A stretch of 64,000 bases of DNA from Zhongshania antarctica (lineage in GTDB: Bacteria > Pseudomonadota > Gammaproteobacteria > Pseudomonadales > Spongiibacteraceae): NCBI RefSeq assembly GCF_014202945.1, contig NZ_JACHHW010000002.1:186001-250000 (forward strand), in the 5' to 3' direction. The notes below the pieces were generated by a model. That model was given only the letters and a program-made list of their open reading frames with translations, was not told the DNA's origin and did not search any database. Every line of letters starts with the position of its first letter. The stretch's first letter is position 1. Shown here piece by piece: positions 9,928 to 18,152 of the stretch. A program made the position numbers and the translations under genes.

Positions 9928-10398
9928 TTAACTCAACACATACAATAATTGCAGCGTTAGATAAGCGTAAACACCGGCCAGCACATCGTCGATCATAATG
10001 CCAAAGCCGCCGTGCACCTTGGCATCCAACACCCGTATTGGCCAGGGCTTCCAAATATCAAATAAGCGAAATAAAGCAAAACCTAAAAGGATCCAACCAA
10101 GATGCATTGGCACCATAAACAGTGCAATCCACAGGCCGACAAATTCATCCCAGACGATGCCGCCGTGATCGTGCACGCCTAAGGCGTCGGCAGTGGCGCC
10201 ACAGAGATATACACCAAGCATAAAGGCTAAGATCAAGACCACCACATAATAGGCCGGTGGCAAAAATTGCAAAACATACCAAAATGGCAGGGCGGCGATT
10301 GTACCGAAGGTGCCCGGCGCTTTAGGCGCCAGTCCGCTACCAAAACCAAGAGACAATAAATGCACTGGGTTTTTAAGTAATGAGACGGGTATTTTCAT
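9928..10398 (-). CDS. pgpA: Phosphatidylglycerophosphatase A
   Basis: About 156 residues. It dephosphorylates phosphatidylglycerophosphate to phosphatidylglycerol in the inner membrane. FGSGLAPKAPGTFGT near the N-terminus, DHGGIVWDEFVG and the late GGFGIMIDDVLAG acidic motif match the family, and several hydrophobic spans are present. A GTG at 10410 directly after the thiL stop could extend it by four residues; the ATG at 10398 fits known N-termini better. The tight coupling to thiL is the order seen in many Gammaproteobacteria. Confidence 0.95.
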   Translation of the reverse strand: MKIPVSLLKNPVHLLSLGFGSGLAPKAPGTFGTIAALPFWYVLQFLPPAYYVVVLILAFMLGVYLCGATADALGVHDHGGIVWDEFVGLWIALFMVPMHLGWILLGFALFRLFDIWKPWPIRVLDAKVHGGFGIMIDDVLAGVYAYLTLQLLYVLS

Positions 10399-10410
10399 TG
10401 GGTGTACCAC

Positions 10411-11385
10411 TCAAAAATGTTGGTAGCCAGCAGCAGGCGTTATCACACCGCCGTCGGCTGCATAGCAGGCAAGGCCTTCACCAATGTCGATATAACCGAC
10501 TTCTGTGAGGCGCAAATTTAATTCAGCACTGAGCGCCACCACTGCCTCGCGGTGTTCAGCGGGCACGGTAAAGCACAGTTCGTAATCGTCGCCGCCGCTA
10601 AGGGCAAACTCAATGGCGCGCTCGGAATTCGTTTCAGTGAGCGCCGCCGACAAGGCTAGGTGCTCGGTATACAGCACCGCCGCCACGCCACTGGCGTTGA
10701 GAATATGACCAAGGTCTGCGGCCAAACCGTCAGATATGTCGACCGCTGCGCTGGCGAGGCCTCGCAGCTGTTGACCTAGGGCCAAGCGTGGTTCTGGCGA
10801 GTGGTAGCGGGCCAGCAAGGCTGTCTCTGCCGCACTTAGCTGCGCCAGCGGTTTATCTAGGTAAGCCAGTGCCGCTCTCGCATCACCCAGCTGGCCAGAG
10901 ACAAACACTAGGTCACCGGGACGCGCACCACTGCGCAAAATAGCGGTGCCCGCTGGCGCCGAGCCCATAACTTGCAGGCTTAAGCACAGCGGCCCACGCG
11001 TGGTGTCGCCGCCCACCAGTACAATACCGAATTCCGCGGCGGCGACGGCCAAGGCATCCGCAAAGCCCGCCAGCCAAGGCTCGTCCACCTTGGGCAGTGT
11101 TAAGGCCAAGGTAAAGCCAAGCGGTGTTGCACCACAAGCCGCCAAATCGCTAACGCACACGGCTAAGGCGCGACGGGCAAGTAAGTCTGAGGGATAATTG
11201 GCAGGGAAATGCACTGACTCCACCAAGGTGTCGACTGACACCAGTAGCTCGTCTCCTGCCGGCAATGCGAGAACCGCACAGTCGTCACCAATACCGCAAC
11301 GCACCGGTGAGTTGGGGCAGGCCTGCGCCGCAGCGGCGCCTGCCTTAAAATACTGTTGGATTAATTGGAATTCAGATACCGGCAT
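10411..11385 (-). CDS. thiL: Thiamine-monophosphate kinase
   Basis: 324 residues. It phosphorylates thiamine monophosphate to the active cofactor thiamine pyrophosphate. The N-terminal CGIGDDCAVL motif, the SVDTLVESVHF segment, the VGGDTTRGPL ATP-binding region and DISDGLAADLGHI are characteristic of the PurM-like ThiL fold. It sits between nusB (20 bases upstream) and pgpA (adjacent), in one minus-strand operon with the riboflavin genes. Confidence 0.97.
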   Translation of the reverse strand: MPVSEFQLIQQYFKAGAAAAQACPNSPVRCGIGDDCAVLALPAGDELLVSVDTLVESVHFPANYPSDLLARRALAVCVSDLAACGATPLGFTLALTLPKVDEPWLAGFADALAVAAAEFGIVLVGGDTTRGPLCLSLQVMGSAPAGTAILRSGARPGDLVFVSGQLGDARAALAYLDKPLAQLSAAETALLARYHSPEPRLALGQQLRGLASAAVDISDGLAADLGHILNASGVAAVLYTEHLALSAALTETNSERAIEFALSGGDDYELCFTVPAEHREAVVALSAELNLRLTEVGYIDIGEGLACYAADGGVITPAAGYQHF

Positions 11386-11405
11386 AAGCTTCGCTAAGCG
11401 CCGAC

Positions 11406-11903
11406 TTATTCGGCGTCGCTTGCTGGTTTGGGAGATTTACCGCGTTCTGCCGCTACTTCAACCCCGCGACACTCCATTGCCACCTTGTCTAGAATACCGT
11501 TTAAATAGCGATAACCGTCAGTGGCACCAAAGCGTTTACCGAGGTTGATGGTTTCGTTTATCGCCACTTTATACGGCACATCGATACGGCGTAGCAGTTC
11601 ATAACTGCCCATGCGTAACAGGCACAATTCAATGGGGTCGAGATCGCTAAGTTTGCGGTCTAGATGCTTTTCAAACAGACCGTGCAAGTCGGTGAGCTGG
11701 GCGGGAATGCTGTGCACCAAATCGTGAAAAAATTCTTTATCGACATTGCTCATGTCGTAGTCAGCTTGAAACTCAGCTTCAATAACGCTCAGGGCCTGGC
11801 CAGCCATATGCCATTGATACAGTGCCTGCATCGCGTAGTGACGGGCCTTGCGACGACCTGCGGCAAGCTGATTATGGGACGGACTTTGCTGACGATTAGC
11901 CAC
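11406..11903 (-). CDS. nusB: Transcription antitermination factor NusB
   Basis: 165 residues, slightly longer than the E. coli protein owing to a basic N-terminal leader and an acidic tail. The all-helical NusB fold is recognisable from RRKARHYAMQALYQWHMAG, the central DRKLSDLDPIELCLLRMGSYEL and YKVAINETINLGKRFGATDGYRYLNGILDKVA. It binds boxA RNA with S10 (NusE) during rRNA transcription. The start is GTG at 11903. A small out-of-frame ATG lies just upstream, so no earlier in-frame start is available. Confidence 0.96.
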   Translation of the reverse strand: MANRQQSPSHNQLAAGRRKARHYAMQALYQWHMAGQALSVIEAEFQADYDMSNVDKEFFHDLVHSIPAQLTDLHGLFEKHLDRKLSDLDPIELCLLRMGSYELLRRIDVPYKVAINETINLGKRFGATDGYRYLNGILDKVAMECRGVEVAAERGKSPKPASDAE

Positions 11904-12016
11904 AAAAATTTACTCATTCACAGTGGATAAAACCACATTTAAAAAACCGCGCCACCGCTTACCAGAAACTGAATGGGTGACGCGAAAATCATTTACCAAA
12001 ACTAACACGACAAAAC

Positions 12017-12478
12017 TTAGAGCTGCTTCAGCAGGCTCACCATCTCAATGGCAGACATGGCCGCTTCTTCGCCTTTATTGCCCGCTTTAGTACCCGCGCG
12101 TTCAATGGCCTGCTCGATGCTGTCTACCGTCAACACACCAAAGGATACCGGCACGCTGTATTGCATAGAAACCTGTGCCAAGCCTTTCACGCACTCGCCG
12201 GCAACGTATTCAAAGTGCGGGGTGCCGCCGCGAATAACTGCGCCAAGGGCGATGATGGCGTCGTAGTTTTTACTGTCTGCCACCTTCTGGCATACCAGCG
12301 GAATTTCAAAGGCGCCGGGGGCGCGCACAATAGTAATATTGTCTTCTTTAACACCGTGACGGCGCAGTGAATCTAGAGCGCCTTCCAACAAGCTCTCAAC
12401 CACAAAGCTATTCCAGCGGCCCACAACAATCGCGTAATTACCACCAACCGCAGTGAAAGTACCTTCAATCGTTTTCAT
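12017..12478 (-). CDS. ribH: 6,7-dimethyl-8-ribityllumazine synthase
   Basis: 153 residues, standard length. It condenses the RibD-derived pyrimidine with 3,4-dihydroxy-2-butanone 4-phosphate to give lumazine, the penultimate step of riboflavin synthesis. [49 protein letters not shown] (with the active-site His) and [13 protein letters not shown] are family motifs. It follows ribBX by 25 bases and precedes nusB, the usual proteobacterial arrangement. Confidence 0.97.
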   Translation of the reverse strand: MKTIEGTFTAVGGNYAIVVGRWNSFVVESLLEGALDSLRRHGVKEDNITIVRAPGAFEIPLVCQKVADSKNYDAIIALGAVIRGGTPHFEYVAGECVKGLAQVSMQYSVPVSFGVLTVDSIEQAIERAGTKAGNKGEEAAMSAIEMVSLLKQL

Positions 12479-12503
12479 AGTCGTTCCTTAAAGTCTTAAT
12501 TAA

Positions 12504-13655
12504 TTAGGCTTGGCCAACGTCTTCGGGGCTGACAAATTCCACTACTTCTAGGTCGAAACCAGAGATAGCATTGTACTTAACCGGCGCACCCATCAGCCGA
12601 ATTTTGCCCACGCCAACATCGCGTAATATTTGCGAACCCAGACCAACGTTAAAGTAGGTGGTTTGGTATTGCACACTGTCACCCTGCAGCGGCGGCGTCA
12701 AACCTTGGGCAATGCCGAGGTCAGCCAATATCGACTCTGACGTTTCGCGGTGAGCGAGTAATACCACTACACCACCTTCTGCGGCGACGGTGGCCAAACT
12801 GCGGTGCATATTCCAACCGGTGGTTGAGCCCGGCGGTTGAGTTTGCAGTAAGTCGCGAATGGTGGAACCCAAATGCACCCGTGCCAGTGTTGGCGTAGCG
12901 GCATCGATAGCGCCTTTTTGAAGTGCAAAATGGATTTCGCCAGCGACGGAATCTTTGTAGGCATGCAGTTCGAAATCACCAAAGTCTGTGGCGATGGTGC
13001 CACTGCTAATTTTTTCAATGGTCTGCTCGTTCAACACTTGGTAGTGAATGAGATCGGCAATGGTGCCCATTTTTAAATCGTGCTCGGCGGCAAATATTTC
13101 TAAATCTTCGCGGCGCGCCATGGTGCCGTCTTCGTTCATGATTTCGCAAATCACGCCAGTGGCTTCAAAACCGGCTAAACGCGACAAATCACAGGCGGCT
13201 TCGGTGTGACCAGCGCGGCTTAATACGCCACCTGGCTCAGACATTAGCGGAAAAATATGGCCAGGCTGCACAATATCGCCAGCCACTGCATTGCGGGCTG
13301 CGGCAGTGCGCACGGTGTGAGCGCGGTCAGCCGCCGAAATACCGGTGGTTACGCCCTTGGTCGCTTCAATCGATAGGGTGAATTTGGTACCAAAACCCGA
13401 GGCATTGCGGTCAACCATCAAGGGCAGGTTCAACTGCTTACAGCGTTCCTTGGTCATCGGCATGCAAATCAAGCCGCGACCGTATTTGGCCATAAAATTG
13501 ATGTCTTGGGGGCGCACACACTCTGCCGCCATCACCAGATCACCTTCGTTTTCGCGGTCTTCGTCGTCTAAGAGAATAACCATCTTACCCAGACGAATGT
13601 CCTGAACCAGTTCTTCTACTTTGCTAAACGCCATAGTCATTGCCTTTATTTGCAC
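12504..13655 (-). CDS. ribB: RibBX: 3,4-dihydroxy-2-butanone 4-phosphate synthase with a degenerate GTP cyclohydrolase II-like domain
   Basis: 383 residues. About 8-210 is a complete DHBP synthase: the [18 protein letters not shown] metal site, [13 protein letters not shown] and [22 protein letters not shown] are intact. The C-terminal half aligns in layout with GTP cyclohydrolase II, but the region that should hold the three zinc Cys residues reads [13 protein letters not shown] and has none, so this half is probably not a cyclohydrolase. Such RibBX hybrids are known in many Proteobacteria, and a separate RibA would be needed elsewhere. The start may be the third Met (MAFSKVEEL). It sits in the ribE-ribBX-ribH operon. 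Confidence 0.93.
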   Translation of the reverse strand: MQIKAMTMAFSKVEELVQDIRLGKMVILLDDEDRENEGDLVMAAECVRPQDINFMAKYGRGLICMPMTKERCKQLNLPLMVDRNASGFGTKFTLSIEATKGVTTGISAADRAHTVRTAAARNAVAGDIVQPGHIFPLMSEPGGVLSRAGHTEAACDLSRLAGFEATGVICEIMNEDGTMARREDLEIFAAEHDLKMGTIADLIHYQVLNEQTIEKISSGTIATDFGDFELHAYKDSVAGEIHFALQKGAIDAATPTLARVHLGSTIRDLLQTQPPGSTTGWNMHRSLATVAAEGGVVVLLAHRETSESILADLGIAQGLTPPLQGDSVQYQTTYFNVGLGSQILRDVGVGKIRLMGAPVKYNAISGFDLEVVEFVSPEDVGQA

Positions 13656-13658
13656 GCT

Positions 13659-14333
13659 TTATTTGCGCGCTGTCAAAAACCCATTTTCTGCCAAGGTGGC
13701 CATCGACACGCCTTGTGCACGTGCGCCCCCCGCCTCGCTATTTTGCGCTTGTAATAAACGCTCTAAATAGCGGGCGACAACATCGACTTCTAAATTTACT
13801 GCGGCGCCGGGCCGGTAGTGCTGAATAATTGTTTGCGCTGCGGTGTGCGGCACGATATTGAGATCAAATACCTGATCCTCAATACGATTTACGGTCAGGC
13901 TCACGCCATCGACGCAAATTGACCCCTTGGTCGCAATATAGCGTGCGAGCTCTGCTGGCGCCTCTACCCGCAGTCGAACCGAGCGCGCATCTTTTTCGCA
14001 GCTCACGATCCGGCCCACGCCATCAATGTGGCCACTGACAATATGGCCGTCAAACCGGCTGCTCGCTAGCATGGCCCGCTCTAAATTTACCGCCTGCCCA
14101 ACGCTGGCCTGCGCGAAACTGCTGTGGGCCAAGGTTTCTCTAGACACATCAGCCCAGTAACCGTCAGCCAGCAATTCTACCACCGTCAGGCAAACGCCGT
14201 TGGTGGCAATACTGTCGCCAAGTTTGACCTCGTGCATGGGTAAATCAGCACTTTGCACGCGCAGACGTAAATCGCCACCGCGCAGTTCAGTGGCGGCGAT
14301 CTTACCGCAGGCCTCGATAATGCCGGTAAACAC
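13659..14333 (-). CDS. ribE: Riboflavin synthase, alpha chain (operon copy)
   Basis: 224 residues. It dismutates two lumazines to riboflavin plus the pyrimidine intermediate. Both barrel repeats are visible: MFTGIIEACG...NGVCLTVVEL and SGHIDGVGRI...KGSICVDGVSLTVNRI. The start codon is GTG immediately after the ribD stop, so translation is probably coupled. A C-terminal tail of about 20 residues (QNSEAGGARAQG...) extends beyond the usual end. A second, differently branched riboflavin synthase is encoded at 44416-45036. Confidence 0.96.
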   Translation of the reverse strand: MFTGIIEACGKIAATELRGGDLRLRVQSADLPMHEVKLGDSIATNGVCLTVVELLADGYWADVSRETLAHSSFAQASVGQAVNLERAMLASSRFDGHIVSGHIDGVGRIVSCEKDARSVRLRVEAPAELARYIATKGSICVDGVSLTVNRIEDQVFDLNIVPHTAAQTIIQHYRPGAAVNLEVDVVARYLERLLQAQNSEAGGARAQGVSMATLAENGFLTARK

Positions 14334-15464
14334 CTATGCGCCCCCTAGTAATGCAGGTAGACGGCAGTGGATACGCCAGTCTTTACCCACTGCGCGAATA
14401 TCAACGATTTCCAGTGCCTGCTGGCCAGCCATCTTGGTCATCGGCCAATCCACTAGGGGTCTGGCTGAGCTGCCCATCAAACTCGGCGCCATATACACAA
14501 ACCACTCGTCTACTAGGCCCGCGCGCAGCGCCGAACCCGTCAATGTTGGCCCCGCTTCGAGCAAGACCTCATTACAGCCCAGGTCCGCCAAATAGCGCAT
14601 CAGGGCAGGCAGCGACACGCGGCCGTTACCGTCATCTTCAAGGCTGAGGATAATTGCGCCCGCCGCAGACAAGGGCGCATAGCGCTCCGGGTCTTGCACC
14701 ACGGTAGCAATAATAACCTCGCCACCTTCGTCAAACAGCTTGGCGTTAACTGGGGTACGTAGCGTCGAATCAACAATAACCCGCAAAGGCTGCCGCCAAA
14801 ATTCATTCACTTGCTCGGGGGCAAAACTCTCGGGCCGAACATTAAACTGGGCATTGTCGTGCAAAATAGTGTCAACGCCACTGACAATAACGCAGCTCTG
14901 TGCGCGCAGACGCTGCACATCTTGGCGCGCGGCCGCGCCGGTAATCCACTGGCTTTCACCCGACGCCATCGCGGTGCGACCGTCTAAACTGCTGGCCGAT
15001 TTCAAACGCAACCACGGCAAACCGCCGTTAATCCTGCGCATAAAGCCTTTGTTTAATTCCGCCGCCGCCGCGGCCATTAAACCGACATCCACCTGAATAC
15101 CTGCGTCTCTCAGACGCGCGATGCCCTGCCCCGCCACCAGCGGATTGGAATCCTCAACGGCAACCACGACACGGGCCACATTGGCGGCAACCAGTTTGTC
15201 GGCGCAGGGTGGCGTACGGCCCAAATGGCTGCAGGGCTCAAGTGTGACGTATATAGTGCAATCTTCGGCGCTCGCTATTTGCGCGAGGGCATTCACTTCG
15301 GCGTGGCCATCGCCGGCGCGAATATGCCAGCCCCGTGCAATGACTTTATCATGCTGCGCAATGACGCAACCTACTCTCGGATTTGGACTGGTGCTATAAC
15401 GGCCGCGCTCTGCCAATTGCAAAGCAAGCGCCATCATCTCACGATCTATATCTGAGAAACTCAT
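14334..15464 (-). CDS. ribD: Bifunctional pyrimidine deaminase/reductase
   Basis: 376 residues. The N-terminal zinc deaminase domain has GDGHAEVNAL and TLEPCSHLGRTPPCADKL. The C-terminal NADPH-dependent reductase has LRLKSASSLDGRTAMASGESQWITG and ALRAGLVDEWFVYMAPSLMG. It converts the GTP-derived pyrimidine to 5-amino-6-ribitylamino-uracil phosphate. It is separated from nrdR by two bases and from ribE by none, so nrdR-ribD-ribE are one transcription unit. No FMN riboswitch was seen ahead of this operon. Confidence 0.97.
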   Translation of the reverse strand: MSFSDIDREMMALALQLAERGRYSTSPNPRVGCVIAQHDKVIARGWHIRAGDGHAEVNALAQIASAEDCTIYVTLEPCSHLGRTPPCADKLVAANVARVVVAVEDSNPLVAGQGIARLRDAGIQVDVGLMAAAAAELNKGFMRRINGGLPWLRLKSASSLDGRTAMASGESQWITGAAARQDVQRLRAQSCVIVSGVDTILHDNAQFNVRPESFAPEQVNEFWRQPLRVIVDSTLRTPVNAKLFDEGGEVIIATVVQDPERYAPLSAAGAIILSLEDDGNGRVSLPALMRYLADLGCNEVLLEAGPTLTGSALRAGLVDEWFVYMAPSLMGSSARPLVDWPMTKMAGQQALEIVDIRAVGKDWRIHCRLPALLGGA

Positions 15465-15466
15465 TA

Positions 15467-15940
15467 CTAGTCCGCTTTTCCTGCCCGAGGTTCGGCCGAC
15501 AAACGGTCTATCTCGGCGCGAAATTCATCTAAATCTTGGAAGCTGCGGTACACCGATGCAAACCGTACATAGGCGACATGATCTAGCGCCTTTAAGGCCT
15601 CCATCACTTGCTCACCGACATCGCGGCTGCCAATTTCACGTTCACCGGTTGCTTGGATACGACGCTTGATGCCACTGATTTCCGCCTCGATATGCTCAAC
15701 ACTGACCGGCCGTTTCTCTAAGGCCTTTAGCACCCCAGAGCGCATTTTGGCTTCATCAAAGGGCTCGCGAGAACCATCGCTCTTGATGATTTTGGGCATC
15801 AATAGCTCAGCGCTTTCGTAGGTGGTAAAACGTTCAGAACAGGACAAACACTCCCGCCGCCGACGAACCTGTCCACCCTCGGCAACCAGCCGAGAATCGA
15901 TTACTTTGGTGTCGTCAAAATTGCAGAACGGGCAGCGCAT
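15467..15940 (-). CDS. nrdR: Transcriptional repressor NrdR
   Basis: 157 residues, standard length. An N-terminal zinc ribbon (MRCPFC...[15 protein letters not shown]) is followed by an ATP-cone domain ([30 protein letters not shown]) that senses dATP/ATP. The family represses ribonucleotide reductase genes by binding NrdR boxes. It is the first gene of the riboflavin operon, and its promoter should lie within 15941-16074. No NrdR box was looked for outside this window. Confidence 0.97.
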   Translation of the reverse strand: MRCPFCNFDDTKVIDSRLVAEGGQVRRRRECLSCSERFTTYESAELLMPKIIKSDGSREPFDEAKMRSGVLKALEKRPVSVEHIEAEISGIKRRIQATGEREIGSRDVGEQVMEALKALDHVAYVRFASVYRSFQDLDEFRAEIDRLSAEPRAGKAD

Positions 15941-15999
15941 GGTTTTGCCTCAGGGGCGTTTAATATTGCCAAAGTTTAGCACAGTGTGGGAGGCGCTTG

Positions 16000-16068
16000 A
16001 CGGGAGACGGAAGACGCTAAGAAAACGGCGCGATGCGCCGCAACTGTTTTGCGTCTCCCGCCTCCCGT
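16000..16068. repeat. Long inverted repeat between nrdR and glyA
   Basis: The left arm 16000-16017 and right arm 16051-16068 are 18 bases each and pair at 16 of 18 positions. The 33-base spacer contains a second small hairpin (GGCGC/GCGCC around 16027-16039). It lies just downstream of the glyA stop on the minus strand, so it may act as its terminator, although no T-run follows. The GGGAGACGGAAGACG wording suggests a dispersed repeat family. Confidence 0.75.
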
Positions 16069-16074
16069 CCAGCA

Positions 16075-17337
16075 TTAAGCGTATACGGGATAGCGCTTAC
16101 AGATTTCCAGAACCTTCACTTTCACTTCTTCGATTTTGGCCGTGGCATCGCCAGCTTCCAATGCTTCAAGCACGTCGCACATCCAGTTAGCCAGTTCTAC
16201 GCACTCTGCTTCTTTGAAGCCGCGCGTGGTCACCGCAGGCGTACCAACGCGTAAACCACTGGTGATGAACGGTGAGCGCGGATCGTTTGGCACCGCATTT
16301 TTGTTAACGGTGATGTTTGCGGCGCCCAGTGCGGCGTCGGCGTCTTTACCGGTGTAGGACTTACCGATGAGGTCGACCAACATCAGGTGGTTTTCAGTAC
16401 CGCCAGAGACGATATTAATACCGCGACCAATAAAGGTTTTTGCCATCGCCTTGGCGTTGGTCACTACCTGCTTTTGGTAGGTAACGTACTCAGGGGTCAT
16501 CGCCTCTTTAAAGCTAACTGCTTTAGCCGCAATAACATGCATCAGCGGGCCGCCCTGACCACCGGGGAATACCGCCGAGTTCAGTTTTTTCTCGATCTCA
16601 GGATTGGCCTTGGCCAAAATCAAACCGCCGCGTGGACCGCGCAGGGTTTTATGGGTGGTGGTCGTTACCACGTCCGCATACTGAATTGGGTTGGGGTAAA
16701 TACCAGCGGCAACTAAACCGGCAACGTGTGCCATGTCGACCATCAGGTAGGCGCCAACCATATCGGCGATTTCGCGGAATTTTGCCCAATCAACAATACC
16801 GGAGTAGGCAGAGAAACCCGCCACGATCATTTTAGGCTTGTGCTCTAAGGCCAAGGCTTCAACCTGGGCGTAGTCGATTTCGCCGGTTTCATTATTCAAA
16901 CCGTACTGAACCGCATTATAGGTTTTGCCTGAGAAGTTGGGCTTGGCGCCGTGGGTCAAGTGACCGCCCGCATCCAAACTCATGCCCAATACCGTTTCAC
17001 CCGGCAGCACTAAGGCTTGGTATACCGCGCCATTGGCCTGTGAACCGGAGTGCGGCTGAACGTTGGCGTAATCGGCGCCGAACAGTGCCTTAGCGCGATC
17101 AATAGCCAATGTTTCAGCTTTATCCACATACTCGCAGCCGCCGTAGTAGCGCTTCCCGGGATAGCCTTCGGCGTATTTATTGGTCAGCACCGTGCCCTGC
17201 GCCTGCATTACAGCCGGGCTGGTGTAGTTTTCCGACGCGATCAGTTCAATATGCTCTTCCTGACGCACTTCTTCCTCTTGGATCGAAGACCAAATTTCAG
17301 CGTCAAATCCGGCTATTGTCATCTCTTTACTAAACAT
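16075..17337 (-). CDS. glyA: Serine hydroxymethyltransferase
   Basis: 420 residues from the ATG at 17337 ([11 protein letters not shown]), which has a G-rich Shine-Dalgarno-like stretch seven bases upstream. The open frame continues 23 codons further, but that extension does not resemble the family. This PLP enzyme interconverts serine and glycine and charges tetrahydrofolate with one-carbon units. [34 protein letters not shown], the PLP-lysine segment [14 protein letters not shown] and the C-terminal [16 protein letters not shown] are all present. Confidence 0.98.
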   Translation of the reverse strand: MFSKEMTIAGFDAEIWSSIQEEEVRQEEHIELIASENYTSPAVMQAQGTVLTNKYAEGYPGKRYYGGCEYVDKAETLAIDRAKALFGADYANVQPHSGSQANGAVYQALVLPGETVLGMSLDAGGHLTHGAKPNFSGKTYNAVQYGLNNETGEIDYAQVEALALEHKPKMIVAGFSAYSGIVDWAKFREIADMVGAYLMVDMAHVAGLVAAGIYPNPIQYADVVTTTTHKTLRGPRGGLILAKANPEIEKKLNSAVFPGGQGGPLMHVIAAKAVSFKEAMTPEYVTYQKQVVTNAKAMAKTFIGRGINIVSGGTENHLMLVDLIGKSYTGKDADAALGAANITVNKNAVPNDPRSPFITSGLRVGTPAVTTRGFKEAECVELANWMCDVLEALEAGDATAKIEEVKVKVLEICKRYPVYA

Positions 17338-17549
17338 CACTACCCCCGAGGCATACACAGGCTCTGAAAAGCCGCGCATTGTACAATAAATGCGCGTTAT
17401 CGGCACCGTTTAATGTTGGCATAACGATTACATTCGCGCGCCTGAAAATGGCGGGGCACCAAGCGCGGCAGGCACATTAAAGCCCAATATTATTATTGGG
17501 CTAAATTCGGAGGCGACGAGAAATAAATTTTAGGCGATAGCTGATGCGT

Positions 17550-17759
17550 TCAAAGCCAGCGCTCATGGAGTTTACTGGCACCCCGCACCTGCGTGACAAC
17601 CTTAGCGTTATCAACATTTGCAGTCATGGTAATGTCGATTTGGGCGCCACAGGCGGCGCAGCGAAACGTCCAAGGCTGCTGCGGGCGATTAAACAGGGCG
17701 AGCCGACAATTGGTGGTGCATGCGCATTTATCACAGCAAACACTGACATTGAATTTCAT
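17550..17759 (-). CDS. Small zinc-ribbon-like protein
   Basis: 69 residues from ATG 17759, with a good AGAGGA Shine-Dalgarno five bases upstream. A TTG one codon earlier is less likely. The protein is Cys-rich: CCDKCACTTNC near the N-terminus and FRCAACGAQIDI about 20 residues later form CxxC pairs that could bind zinc. The family is not recognised. It sits 212 bases upstream of glyA on the same strand but is probably separate. The cysteine pattern and ribosome binding site support a real gene; the function is unknown. Confidence 0.6.
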   Translation of the reverse strand: MKFNVSVCCDKCACTTNCRLALFNRPQQPWTFRCAACGAQIDITMTANVDNAKVVTQVRGASKLHERWL

Positions 17760-18152
17760 CAAGTTCCTCTACGGCACACGCCAACAATCAAACAAGATAC
17801 AAGCGGCACGAACCCCTACCAAGCCCACGAAACGCAGCTTTAATCGCCCCCGAAATTGTGCGATGCAAATAGCGCACAACAACAAATAAAGGGCCTAGCA
17901 GGAAAACTCTCGGAACATAAAACAAGGAGTATGCACGCCATTCCATGGCTATCCACTGCATACAGGTCACAGCAGATACCCGCGCAGAATAACGCTAGCG
18001 AGCTTGTCTAGCAATATTATCGTCAGGACGGCCCGCACATACCATCGCCCCGCGCTAATACCACCTTGCGCAATATCGTCGCTTTCGGTACCTTTCTTCC
18101 CTGTTTCTAAGCCGCCGTATACTGCGGCTTTCCGCTATTTTCAGGAGTCAGC
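17760..18152. other. 393-base gap between the zinc-ribbon gene and ettA
   Basis: Divergent promoter region for the small zinc-ribbon gene (minus) and ettA (plus). A hairpin AAGCCGC/GCGGCTT spans 18109-18130 in the ettA leader, with a TATACT hexamer in its loop. A 26-codon frame at about 17931 has an AAGGAG motif only one base from its ATG and was not called. Nothing else was recognised. Confidence 0.45.

Noticed and set aside
15941-16074. FMN riboswitch ahead of the riboflavin operon
   Set aside because: The conserved junction words of the RFN element were not found; only an inverted repeat is present.
17931-18011. 26-codon plus frame preceded by AAGGAG
   Set aside because: The ribosome-binding motif is one base from the ATG, too close to work, and the peptide has no supporting feature.
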